Source: Planctomycetes bacterium syqfu
Lineage (GTDB): Bacteria > Planctomycetota > Phycisphaerae > Phycisphaerales > Phycisphaeraceae
Length of the DNA: 64,000 bases
Assembly: GCA_020974905.1 (NCBI GenBank)
Contig: CP087563.1
Coordinates: 5,642,001 to 5,706,000 of the forward strand
Reading direction: 5' to 3'
Each line of letters starts with the position of its first letter. The first letter of the stretch is position 1. A model generated the notes under the pieces. It saw only the letters and a list, made by a program, of their open reading frames with translations, did not search any database and had not been told where the DNA came from. The translations under genes were made by a program, and so were the position numbers. Below, piece after piece: positions 35,190 through 44,063 of this stretch.

Positions 35190-38100
35190 TTGATTAAACA
35201 AACCAAACGCATGCAATTTCAGGGCGATTCTGCTATTGATGCCGTTTATCAATTGACACCCATGCAGAAGGTGATGTTTGCCGATTCCGTGCGTCATGCC
35301 CCCGGAAGCTCGACCGCCAGAAGTCCGATCAATGAATACCGTGCTGCGGGGAACCAGAGCAATGTGTTGCAGATTGCCTTCAAATTCAATTCAGCATGTA
35401 CAGAGGAAGGATTAGGGCAAGCTTGTCGGCATCTGGTTGATCGGTTTGATGCGTTACGCATTCGTTTTACTCTCGATTCGCAGAACAATCCAATCCAAAG
35501 TGTGGATGAATCATCTGATGTGTTAATTAAGTTTTTTGACACATCTGAACAAACTCAGGGTTCGAAACAGCAATTCATTGATCGGTTTTTGGTCGGCGAT
35601 TGTAAAGATGGTTTTAAAGTTCTGGACTCACCGTTGATCAGGTTTGCATTTTTCCAGATAGCACGCGATCAATGGCAAGCCATTTTTACCATTCATCATT
35701 TGATCGTTGATATGCGATCGATTCCGGATCTTCTTAAGGCATTTTGCTGCATTCTGGGTGGTGATTCACATGAACAGACTAGTAATTATGTTTCGTATCT
35801 CTCCTATCTGGAAGGATCACGGATTGATCCGATTAGTCTTGGTCAATTGCAAGAGTTATTAAATGGTGGTGGCTCGATCGGCATGATTGCCTCACCAGAA
35901 GGAGATGAAACCTTTGCACATAGCAAGATCGAATCATCGGAACTGTCAGTCGCAGAGACACAAGAGCTTTGGGATTTGGCAGGAAAATTCGACTTGAGCA
36001 TGACATCAATCCTGGAAGCGGCATGGGCAGTGGTACTGTCACGGCATACGCGCCAGGATACGGTGCTGTGGGGTTCAACCCGATCACATCGTCCCCAAGA
36101 ATTGTTTGGTAGTCAGGACATAGTGGGATTGCTCATTAACACATTGCCGGTCCAGGCTGATCTGAACAGTTTTCAGAATGTCGGCGACCTAATTCGAGAT
36201 ATACGCCAGCAACATCTAGCACTTCGCAATTTAATGTATGTGAATCAATTGTCATTGATTCGTGAAAAAGGTAAATCGTTATTTGAATCACTGGTTGTGT
36301 ATGACCGCCATGATTTGGCTGATTGCTGCCAAGATTTACCTATTAACGATATCGCTTTTTACAGCAAGCCTTCCGTCCCATTGGTGCTTGAATGTTCTGG
36401 AACTGAATGTTTGAAAATCGGCGTGCGTTATTGGCCGGAATTAATTGAAGATCAGACGGCACAAACGCTGCTAGACCACATCAAAGCATTACTCCTTCAA
36501 TTGAATGATAGCATTGATGGCAAGGTGTCCGATTGGTCAATGCTGACATCCGATGAATCCGATTTAGTCACCCAGCAATACAACGAAACAGATCGTGAAT
36601 TTCCATCAGAAAAGTGTATTCATGAATGGTTTGAATCGTCTGCATTGAAGAGCCCCGACACGATTGCGGTACAAGATTCAGACTTTGAATTGACATATGA
36701 GCAGGTTGATCAAAAAGCCAACCAGATCGCAACTGTACTGGCAAAAATTGGCTACAAGGGAGGAGATAAGATTGCGATCTTGATGAAACGAGGTTGCAAT
36801 CTTGTCCCTTCGCTGCTTGGCGTGTTGAAAGCAGGTTGTGTCTATGTGCCATTTGATGATTCATGGCCTGTTAATCGTATTCAATATGTTTTAGAAAAAC
36901 ATCAAATCCGTTGCATGCTGGTTTCCCGTGACAAGCTAGATAAAGTATCAGACGTTGTCTCGAAAACACATGTTCTTGAGTATGTCTTTTCAATTGATCG
37001 TTCACGCGAAGAAGATGGGCAGTTCAACTGGCCTACCAACACATCATTTCAACAGATTACTCTTGATGATCATGTGAGTTCTGAACCTGTCGAAGTGAAT
37101 TTAATCAGTTCTGAACCTGCGTACATCATCTTCACATCGGGAACGACAGGCGAACCAAAGGGTGTGCAGGTTAGCCATCGCTCCGTCAGTAATCTGATTG
37201 ATTGGGTGAACCGAGAGTTTAAAGTTTCTCCGCAGGACAAACTCCTGTTCGTTACCTCCCTTTGTTTTGATTTGTCTGTCTATGACATCTTCGGCATTCT
37301 GGCTGCCGGGGGAACAATTCGAATTGCTTCTGAAGCTGAGCGCTCTGATCCTGATGCCATGATTCAGATTCTGGTAGATGAAAGAATTACCTTTTGGGAT
37401 TCAGCACCAGCGTTTATGAAACAATTGTTCCTGGCTGGTAAGCAAAACCACGTCAAGCAGTTTTCTGAATCATTACGTTTGGTTTTCTTAAGCGGTGATT
37501 GGATACCACTCGATTTACCCAAGCAGATCGTTGGCCATTACCCGCACGCTGATGTGATTTCATTGGGGGGGGCGACAGAGGCAACCGTCTGGTCTAATTA
37601 TTACCGGGTGACACATCAGGAAGCCAGACACCGCAGTATTCCATATGGCCGTCCAATCCAGAATGCGAAATATTTCATTCTTGATCAAACAATGAAGCCC
37701 TGTGCCGTCAATGAGCCAGGTGAGTTGTACATTGCTGGCGAGTGCGTGGCCATGGGGTATGCCGGTGACGTTACTTTGACTGATCAACGTTTCTTAGGAT
37801 GTCCGTTTGATAGCCGGTACCGGATGTACAAGACAGGTGATTTGGCACGCTGGCGTCCGGATGGTCAGATTGAAATTCTCGGGCGCATCGATAACCAGGT
37901 GAAGATTCGTGGCTATCGCATTGAACTTGGGGAAATCGAATCGGTCTTGCGAAAGCATGAGTCCATTGCAGATTGTGCAGTTTGTGTTCAGAAGAATGAC
38001 GATGAGGACCAGTGTGTTGTGGCTTATGTCGTGTTAGATGATTCCAATGAAAATCAATTCGACAAGACTGAAGTAATGAATTTCCTGGCCGGACATTTAC

Positions 38101-39806
38101 CGCAGTATATGTTGCCATCAAGAATAATTGCTGTTTCCAAAGTTCCACTTAATTCCAATGGCAAAGTTGATCAGTTTCAACTAAAGAACCATGTTATCCA
38201 AAGCGATCAAGATAGATCTCAGAAATCCCCCCGAAACCAAGTGGAATCAAAGCTACACGCAATTTGGGCTGAAATCTTAGGTGTCGACCAGTTCGGAATT
38301 GACGAGAGCTTTTTCGATTTGGGCGGCGATTCACTACAGGTATTCAGGGTTGTCTTGAAGGGTGAATCAGTTGGCTTGTGCATGACACCCAAAATGCTGT
38401 TCCAATACCAAACCATCGCTCGGATTGCTGATGCAATGAAGGGGCATGCTGCCAAACAATGTTCAAGGTCAGAGTGCAACGATGACTTACCACTGCTCCC
38501 ATCACAACGATGGTTCTTTGAGCGAGGTATTCAACGACCGCAGTTTTACAACGTTGCTTTCTTGTATCAATTCCAGACGCAGATCACGAGTGATGCGTTC
38601 ATGCAGGCTGCAGAATCATTGCTTCGGCGGCATGAATCGCTGCGTCTGACATTTCAGAAAAGAGCAGACGACTGGAAGCAATCCATTGGTGACTTTGAAA
38701 TCCATGAGGTTGCTGAGTCGGTGTTTCTGAATCAGTACGCCAATGTGACGGCAAGTATTCAGACGCTTGCTTACGATCTTCGTAAACAAATGGATATTGA
38801 CAATGGGCCATTGGCCAAGTTGGTTCTGATCCAATGTGGATCAGACAAGCCGTATTTGTTGGTGGTGATGCATCATCTCGTTTTTGATTCCGTGAGTCTT
38901 GAGGTTCTCAAGAGCGATCTGCAATCATTGCTCCAGCAGAATGACATACCAAATCGTCAATTGCTGGATGGCCGGTATCCCAATCAGTCCTATTCATCAG
39001 TTTGCCGTGATTTTGAAGTATTAGCGAGAAGTAAAACGCTGCATGATCAGGCCAGTCATTGGTTGGATGTTCCTTGGGATACGGCTGAGCCGTTGCAGAC
39101 CGAATTGAATCATGGTCCCAATAGCTATTCGAGTTCAAGTATTCAGTTTGCCCATTTAACATTAGGCAATTATTGGGAAGTAACCAATCAATCTGAATTA
39201 CAGCTTGACGAAATCCTGTTGCGTGCAATTGGTGGGGCATTCAGTCATGCGTTTAATACTAAGCAATTCTTGGTGGACTATACCAGTCATGGCAGAGACG
39301 TTGATTTGGAAGTTGACGGCTTGCCCAACGTGTTTGGCTATCTGACATGCGTGGCACCGTTATTGGTTGATGCATCTCCTGTCGAGAGCAGGGGAGAACC
39401 TTACACCTACCTGCATCAAACACTTGAATTGGCCAGGGCAAAAGCCACAACGTTTGGTCTGCTGAAATATCTGGTCGATTCAGATCAGATTCAGTCTGCC
39501 ATCCGAAAGGTCCCACAGCCGGGTATCAAATTTAACTATCACGGAAAATATCAACCGGATGAACATCAGTTTTTAAAGCCAGTTGATATGAAGTACTCGG
39601 GTGTGATGCCGGGTGATGAAGAACGGTTTTATCAATTCAACATTGAAGCGTATCAGACGGACAAAGACAGGGTTCTTGTTGAAATCAAATACAGTCGGAA
39701 TGTTTACTCTGACGCATTGATCAAGAACTTGCTCAATCAAATAAGTGAACAGTTTCAATACCAGTTGTCCGTTAACCAGACTAAGGAAGCCATCCGAACA
39801 AGTTAA
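35190..39806 (+). CDS. Single-module NRPS (C-A-T-E), cysteine-like adenylation code
   Basis: 1538 residues from TTG at 35190 with GGGGTG just upstream. Condensation domain with HHLIVDM at about 170. Adenylation domain about 480-990 with YIIFTSGTTGEPKG, GGATEATVW, YKTGDLARW and NSNGKVDQ. Carrier domain with DLGGDSLQV at about 1043. C-terminal epimerisation domain with HHLVFDS at about 1227, TSHGRD and KFNYHGKY at about 1447. Aligning by hand to GrsA, the specificity positions read D L Y D F S L V W K, close to the cysteine code I recall as DLYNLSLIWK. There is no thioesterase and no second module. The product is unknown; a D-configured cysteinyl conjugate is possible. Confidence 0.88.
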   Translation: MIKQTKRMQFQGDSAIDAVYQLTPMQKVMFADSVRHAPGSSTARSPINEYRAAGNQSNVLQIAFKFNSACTEEGLGQACRHLVDRFDALRIRFTLDSQNNPIQSVDESSDVLIKFFDTSEQTQGSKQQFIDRFLVGDCKDGFKVLDSPLIRFAFFQIARDQWQAIFTIHHLIVDMRSIPDLLKAFCCILGGDSHEQTSNYVSYLSYLEGSRIDPISLGQLQELLNGGGSIGMIASPEGDETFAHSKIESSELSVAETQELWDLAGKFDLSMTSILEAAWAVVLSRHTRQDTVLWGSTRSHRPQELFGSQDIVGLLINTLPVQADLNSFQNVGDLIRDIRQQHLALRNLMYVNQLSLIREKGKSLFESLVVYDRHDLADCCQDLPINDIAFYSKPSVPLVLECSGTECLKIGVRYWPELIEDQTAQTLLDHIKALLLQLNDSIDGKVSDWSMLTSDESDLVTQQYNETDREFPSEKCIHEWFESSALKSPDTIAVQDSDFELTYEQVDQKANQIATVLAKIGYKGGDKIAILMKRGCNLVPSLLGVLKAGCVYVPFDDSWPVNRIQYVLEKHQIRCMLVSRDKLDKVSDVVSKTHVLEYVFSIDRSREEDGQFNWPTNTSFQQITLDDHVSSEPVEVNLISSEPAYIIFTSGTTGEPKGVQVSHRSVSNLIDWVNREFKVSPQDKLLFVTSLCFDLSVYDIFGILAAGGTIRIASEAERSDPDAMIQILVDERITFWDSAPAFMKQLFLAGKQNHVKQFSESLRLVFLSGDWIPLDLPKQIVGHYPHADVISLGGATEATVWSNYYRVTHQEARHRSIPYGRPIQNAKYFILDQTMKPCAVNEPGELYIAGECVAMGYAGDVTLTDQRFLGCPFDSRYRMYKTGDLARWRPDGQIEILGRIDNQVKIRGYRIELGEIESVLRKHESIADCAVCVQKNDDEDQCVVAYVVLDDSNENQFDKTEVMNFLAGHLPQYMLPSRIIAVSKVPLNSNGKVDQFQLKNHVIQSDQDRSQKSPRNQVESKLHAIWAEILGVDQFGIDESFFDLGGDSLQVFRVVLKGESVGLCMTPKMLFQYQTIARIADAMKGHAAKQCSRSECNDDLPLLPSQRWFFERGIQRPQFYNVAFLYQFQTQITSDAFMQAAESLLRRHESLRLTFQKRADDWKQSIGDFEIHEVAESVFLNQYANVTASIQTLAYDLRKQMDIDNGPLAKLVLIQCGSDKPYLLVVMHHLVFDSVSLEVLKSDLQSLLQQNDIPNRQLLDGRYPNQSYSSVCRDFEVLARSKTLHDQASHWLDVPWDTAEPLQTELNHGPNSYSSSSIQFAHLTLGNYWEVTNQSELQLDEILLRAIGGAFSHAFNTKQFLVDYTSHGRDVDLEVDGLPNVFGYLTCVAPLLVDASPVESRGEPYTYLHQTLELARAKATTFGLLKYLVDSDQIQSAIRKVPQPGIKFNYHGKYQPDEHQFLKPVDMKYSGVMPGDEERFYQFNIEAYQTDKDRVLVEIKYSRNVYSDALIKNLLNQISEQFQYQLSVNQTKEAIRTS

Positions 39807-39811
39807 ACTGC

Positions 39812-41479
39812 ATGCATATTCTCTCGTTATATTTTAAGCACTCCAAATGGCTGCTGTTTCTGGCAACAGCCCTGGGTATCGTCAGTGGGTTGACGACAGC
39901 TGCATTACTGGCATGCATTAACCATGCCATGCAGAATCCCAACTGGGTGTCCCATGACGTTGTCATATTTGGCAGCTTGTGCTTGCTACGACTTGTATCA
40001 GGCGTCTTGGCTCATTACATCCTGATCAGCATGTCGCAACGCTCGATTATGAACATCCGGTTGGACTTGTGCCAACGGACATTGGATTCATCGTTACCTG
40101 AAATCGAACAAGCAGGTAAGAACAAGCTCTTTGCCTGTTTTTCGGATGACGTGATGGACGTTTCCACTGCGGTGATCAACCTGCCGTATTTCTTTGTGAA
40201 CATCATTGTGCTGCTGGGTTGTCTGGCTTATCTGGGCATGATGTCAATTCCGATGTGTGTTGGACTTGGGGTTTGCTTTGCTCTTGGTATTTTGTCTTAC
40301 ACGATCCCCATACGCATTGCCATGACGCATTTGAAGAATGCCCGTGAATCGCAAGATGATCTTTTTGCTCGTTTTGACGGAATCGTCAGTGGCGTCAAGG
40401 AACTCAAATTACACGAGCAAAAACGCAATGACTATTTGCTCGGTGCATTGTATCGGTCTGCTGATTCCGTGCGAAAAAACAACATCATGGGCATCGGCAT
40501 TTACGCGACAGCAGCCAATTGGAATCGCTTGTTGTTTTTCGTATATGTCGGTGTGATCATCTATGCCTTGCCGACGATTGTTACTGACATCAATTTGGCA
40601 CTTTTATCATCGTATGTCCTTGTTCTGCTCTATATGATGGCTCCACTGGAAGCGATCCAGAATGCCTTGCCACATATCGCAAAGGCCAATGTCGCCTTGC
40701 AAAAGTCCGACAGCTTGGGGTTGACCTCGTCAGAAAAAACGAAACCCGATGATTTTAAGCAAACGGCTTTTGATCATTGGAAGGCCATTGGTTTGTACAG
40801 TCTTTGCCGGCAGTACAACCATCAGCCCAGCAATGAGTCTTTTACATTGGGGCCAATTAATCTTGTGCTTCATCGAGGGGAAGTTCTCTTCATTACGGGG
40901 GGAAATGGTTCCGGCAAGACGACATTGGCAAAAGTGCTGGCTGGGCTGTATTGCGATTTTGAAGGCAAACTCACAGTCGATGAGCAGGACATCAGTGAAT
41001 CCAATATTCATGCTTACCGCTCATTGTTTTCAGCAGTCTTCTCAGACTTCCATTTGTTTGATGAAATTCACGGTATTACAGAAGAAGCGATCAACCGTTT
41101 GTCTTATCAATATCTCAAGGATTTTGACCTGAGTCATAAACTCAAGATTCAGGATGGCAAACTCTCGACGACAGCCCTTTCGTCTGGCCAGAGGAAACGC
41201 GTCGCGCTCTTGATTGCGATGATGGAAAATCGCGATGTCTACATTCTCGATGAATGGGCAGCAGATCAGGACCCAACATTCCGTGAGACGTTCTATCACA
41301 AAATCATTCCAGATCTCAAAGTACAAGGCAAGACGTTGGTCGTCATTTCCCATGACGACCGGTATTACCACCTGGCTGATCGATTGATCAAGCTGGATTG
41401 TGGTGTCATTGAAACAGAATTTCCCGGGGAACCTGATGATACAGCGGCAGAATATGATGTATGTCATTCGAACAATTAA
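39812..41479 (+). CDS. Cyclic-peptide-type ABC exporter (SyrD/PvdE-like)
   Basis: 555 residues. Six membrane helices in the first 310 residues, then an ATPase domain with Walker A GGNGSGKTT at about 366-374, signature SSGQRKR at about 453 and Walker B VYILDEWAAD. The architecture and the degenerate DEWAADQDP motif fit the family that exports siderophore and lipopeptide intermediates (PvdE, SyrD). Five bases separate it from the NRPS gene, so it probably moves that enzyme's product to the periplasm. Confidence 0.88.
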   Translation: MHILSLYFKHSKWLLFLATALGIVSGLTTAALLACINHAMQNPNWVSHDVVIFGSLCLLRLVSGVLAHYILISMSQRSIMNIRLDLCQRTLDSSLPEIEQAGKNKLFACFSDDVMDVSTAVINLPYFFVNIIVLLGCLAYLGMMSIPMCVGLGVCFALGILSYTIPIRIAMTHLKNARESQDDLFARFDGIVSGVKELKLHEQKRNDYLLGALYRSADSVRKNNIMGIGIYATAANWNRLLFFVYVGVIIYALPTIVTDINLALLSSYVLVLLYMMAPLEAIQNALPHIAKANVALQKSDSLGLTSSEKTKPDDFKQTAFDHWKAIGLYSLCRQYNHQPSNESFTLGPINLVLHRGEVLFITGGNGSGKTTLAKVLAGLYCDFEGKLTVDEQDISESNIHAYRSLFSAVFSDFHLFDEIHGITEEAINRLSYQYLKDFDLSHKLKIQDGKLSTTALSSGQRKRVALLIAMMENRDVYILDEWAADQDPTFRETFYHKIIPDLKVQGKTLVVISHDDRYYHLADRLIKLDCGVIETEFPGEPDDTAAEYDVCHSNN

Positions 41480-41483
41480 ATTG

Positions 41484-44006
41484 ATGAACCTGCAACGATA
41501 TTGCCTGTTCTTCATCGCTCTTTGTGTCTTGGGTATGGTCCAGACGTCCTTCGCTGAGGGACTGCGTGAACACGTCTATGACATTCCGAAAGTAGATGAC
41601 TGTGCGGTCACAGGTGAAGCCACCTCATGGAAAGACCATGCCTTCAAGATTGAATTGCTGGCAGACCCCAATGGCAAGTACAAAAAGCCATCTGATTTTG
41701 ATCCCAAAGTCCGGCTTGCCTGGTGCGATAAAGGTTTGCTGGTGTATGTGACTGTCCAAGACGATCAGTTTGAAGAGGCTGAGAACAAACGCCGGATGTT
41801 TGAAGGTGACGCGGTTGAACTGTTCATTGGCACCAAGCGGGGTGAACATGATTATTACATGCTAGTTCTAGGTCCGGGAGTGACGCCTCAATTCCCAGAG
41901 CTCCGTCACATATTCTTTGATGAGCGTGGGGGCGGTCCTGTCGTAGCTGAAATTCTCGATCCTCTGAGGCTTGAAGTAAAGCGTTCCAAGCTTGATAAGG
42001 GCTATGCCATTGAAGTATGTCTGCCCTGGACGAATCTTCAGCTTCAACCTAAGCCTGATCTGAGTCTCGCGTTTCAAGTCTATGCCATGGACAAGGACCC
42101 GGGGGAGGATGTTTTCTGTGCGACATGGTACCCAGCCAACGACACACATTTAAACCAAACTACCTCCATGCATTTACTGAATCTGACCGATCATGCCAGT
42201 TCCGATTCAAAGTCTGTGATCGCAGGTCGGTTTAATGAATTGAATATTGCTCTGGATTCCACATTGATTGGCAAAACGATCAAGGTGATCCGTGAGGGGG
42301 AAACGATCCATGAGGAGTCGGTCAAGGAAGCCGATGGCCGGGGTAAATTTACGGTGCGATTACCTATCCCACTCAACGGTGAAAAGATCGGCGACCTGAA
42401 CGTCTACATTGATGGGCAATGGGTTGGATGCACCGAACGTGGCAAGCCAGAATCCATGCTCAAGTTTGCAATGGACGAAGGGGAGTTGGATTTTTATCAA
42501 TACGTTTTTAGTGGCGATCAATTCCCCAAGGTCGAGTTTAAGCATCCGGATATTGTTCGCTCGCTTGTCGGTGAATATCAGGTTAAGCCTCATTTTTATG
42601 ACAAGGCATTTAATGAAGTCACTGTCGCACAACATCCAGGGAAGTATGCTTCAGTCGTGGAGATTCAAACCCAGTTCGGAAGAACCACGCGACGCTTTTT
42701 CAGCCTTTACCGCACAACGGATCAAGGCAAGGTTCCCATGCTCAAATTACCGGTCTGGTTGATGCCCAAAGTCAGCGAGATCGTTCTCCAGGATGGGCTT
42801 ACCTTGGATTTGCCGGAAGTTGAAGGGGAAGCAGATCAATACAGCGAGGATGATGCAGTCTTGCGCACCTATGCCTACGAACAAAATGGGAAGCTAAGTG
42901 ACACGGAACTGGACGATGCGCGTGTCAACGACCAGGCCTGGTGGGTTCACCAGAAGCGTGAAATTTACGGTCACTCCAGTACTCCTGTCCTGCCATTGCC
43001 CAAGCGCTATGACACGCAGGTCGGCAGAACCATCGAGCATGGTACACCTGAGCAGGCAGGGATCAATCCGGATGTCATCAAACTCCTGGATGAAATCTGT
43101 GATCAGTGGGCCAAGTCCAATGATGGGAAGGGTGCCACCATCTGCGTGGTCAGACATGGCATTATTTTCTACTACAAATCGCATGGCAAGACATTGGATG
43201 GCAAGGACATGTCGCCGGAGGTTCCCGGCCCGATGTACTCACTGACCAAGTTGATCACCGGCGTGATGCTAGGCATGTATGTCGATCAGGGACTAATCGA
43301 TTTGGATGCTCCTATTGACCGGACGATACCCACAGTTCGCGGAATCGATGTCAATGTGCCCATGACCCATCGCATGTTGATGACGCACACCAGCGGATTG
43401 GAGGGGCATTATGGTGATGAACTCAGGGATCTGGAAGAGCGGATCGCCGAGGAATATGCCTATGACAAAGTGCCGGTTGACTTTAAATACTGTGGCTTGG
43501 GTTTTGCGTTAACTGTCAAGGCTCTGGAACTGATTTCAGATGAGCCGTACCCGAACCTGTATCGGAAGCTGCTGCTCGATCCTCTGGAGATGAATCACAC
43601 TGTCTGCAAGAACTCACACAATGGTGGCATTGGAATTGCCATCGACGTGGCCAAGGTTGGGCAGATGCTCCTGAACAAGGGGACCTATGGCCATTACCGC
43701 TTCATGTCTGAGCAAACAGTGAATGCGATTAAGCCCAATCCACTGACTCCGATTTTTGGTGATGAAACTGAAAAGATATGGGGGATCGGTTTTTGGGGGC
43801 CGGGGTCACAACGTGCGTTTGAAGAGGGGGCTTATGGGCATGGCTCAGCCAACTCGTCTTACATGCGTATTGATCCCAAACATGATCTGGTGATCGCCGT
43901 TTCAAGTTTGGAAAAACGACAATATTTCAACGGGACATTAAGAAACAAATTTGTGGAAGCGATTCTGACCCACATCGTTGACGAAAGTGAGGTTGCGACC
44001 AAATAG
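41484..44006 (+). CDS. Secreted CBM9-like plus beta-lactamase-family serine hydrolase
   Basis: 840 residues. ATG at 41484, just after the exporter stop, gives a clean signal peptide (CLFFIALCVLGMVQTSFA); upstream in-frame ATGs overlap the exporter gene. A CBM9-like sugar-binding domain lies at about 35-235 (VRLAWCDKGLLVYVTVQDD, FEGDAVELFIG). A linker of about 280 residues follows. The class C beta-lactamase/DD-peptidase-like domain is at about 520-835 with active-site SLTK (Ser near 582) and HGS at the KTG position. The usual Y-x-N is replaced by Y-C-G, so the substrate is uncertain: an esterase, transesterase or peptidase acting on the NRPS product or a glycan is plausible. Confidence 0.75.
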   Translation: MNLQRYCLFFIALCVLGMVQTSFAEGLREHVYDIPKVDDCAVTGEATSWKDHAFKIELLADPNGKYKKPSDFDPKVRLAWCDKGLLVYVTVQDDQFEEAENKRRMFEGDAVELFIGTKRGEHDYYMLVLGPGVTPQFPELRHIFFDERGGGPVVAEILDPLRLEVKRSKLDKGYAIEVCLPWTNLQLQPKPDLSLAFQVYAMDKDPGEDVFCATWYPANDTHLNQTTSMHLLNLTDHASSDSKSVIAGRFNELNIALDSTLIGKTIKVIREGETIHEESVKEADGRGKFTVRLPIPLNGEKIGDLNVYIDGQWVGCTERGKPESMLKFAMDEGELDFYQYVFSGDQFPKVEFKHPDIVRSLVGEYQVKPHFYDKAFNEVTVAQHPGKYASVVEIQTQFGRTTRRFFSLYRTTDQGKVPMLKLPVWLMPKVSEIVLQDGLTLDLPEVEGEADQYSEDDAVLRTYAYEQNGKLSDTELDDARVNDQAWWVHQKREIYGHSSTPVLPLPKRYDTQVGRTIEHGTPEQAGINPDVIKLLDEICDQWAKSNDGKGATICVVRHGIIFYYKSHGKTLDGKDMSPEVPGPMYSLTKLITGVMLGMYVDQGLIDLDAPIDRTIPTVRGIDVNVPMTHRMLMTHTSGLEGHYGDELRDLEERIAEEYAYDKVPVDFKYCGLGFALTVKALELISDEPYPNLYRKLLLDPLEMNHTVCKNSHNGGIGIAIDVAKVGQMLLNKGTYGHYRFMSEQTVNAIKPNPLTPIFGDETEKIWGIGFWGPGSQRAFEEGAYGHGSANSSYMRIDPKHDLVIAVSSLEKRQYFNGTLRNKFVEAILTHIVDESEVATK

Positions 44007-44063
44007 GATCACTTATTGTTTGAATGTACGAATACGACCGGGACTTCCATTTAGGGGAAAACC

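Noticed and set aside
35190..36600. Heterocyclisation domain in the NRPS
   Set aside because: The N-terminal domain has HHLIVDM (condensation type), not the D-x4-D-x2-S motif of cyclisation domains.
41484..44006. True beta-lactamase resistance gene
   Set aside because: Y-x-N is absent and the protein is fused to a CBM9-like domain; the family includes many non-lactamase hydrolases.
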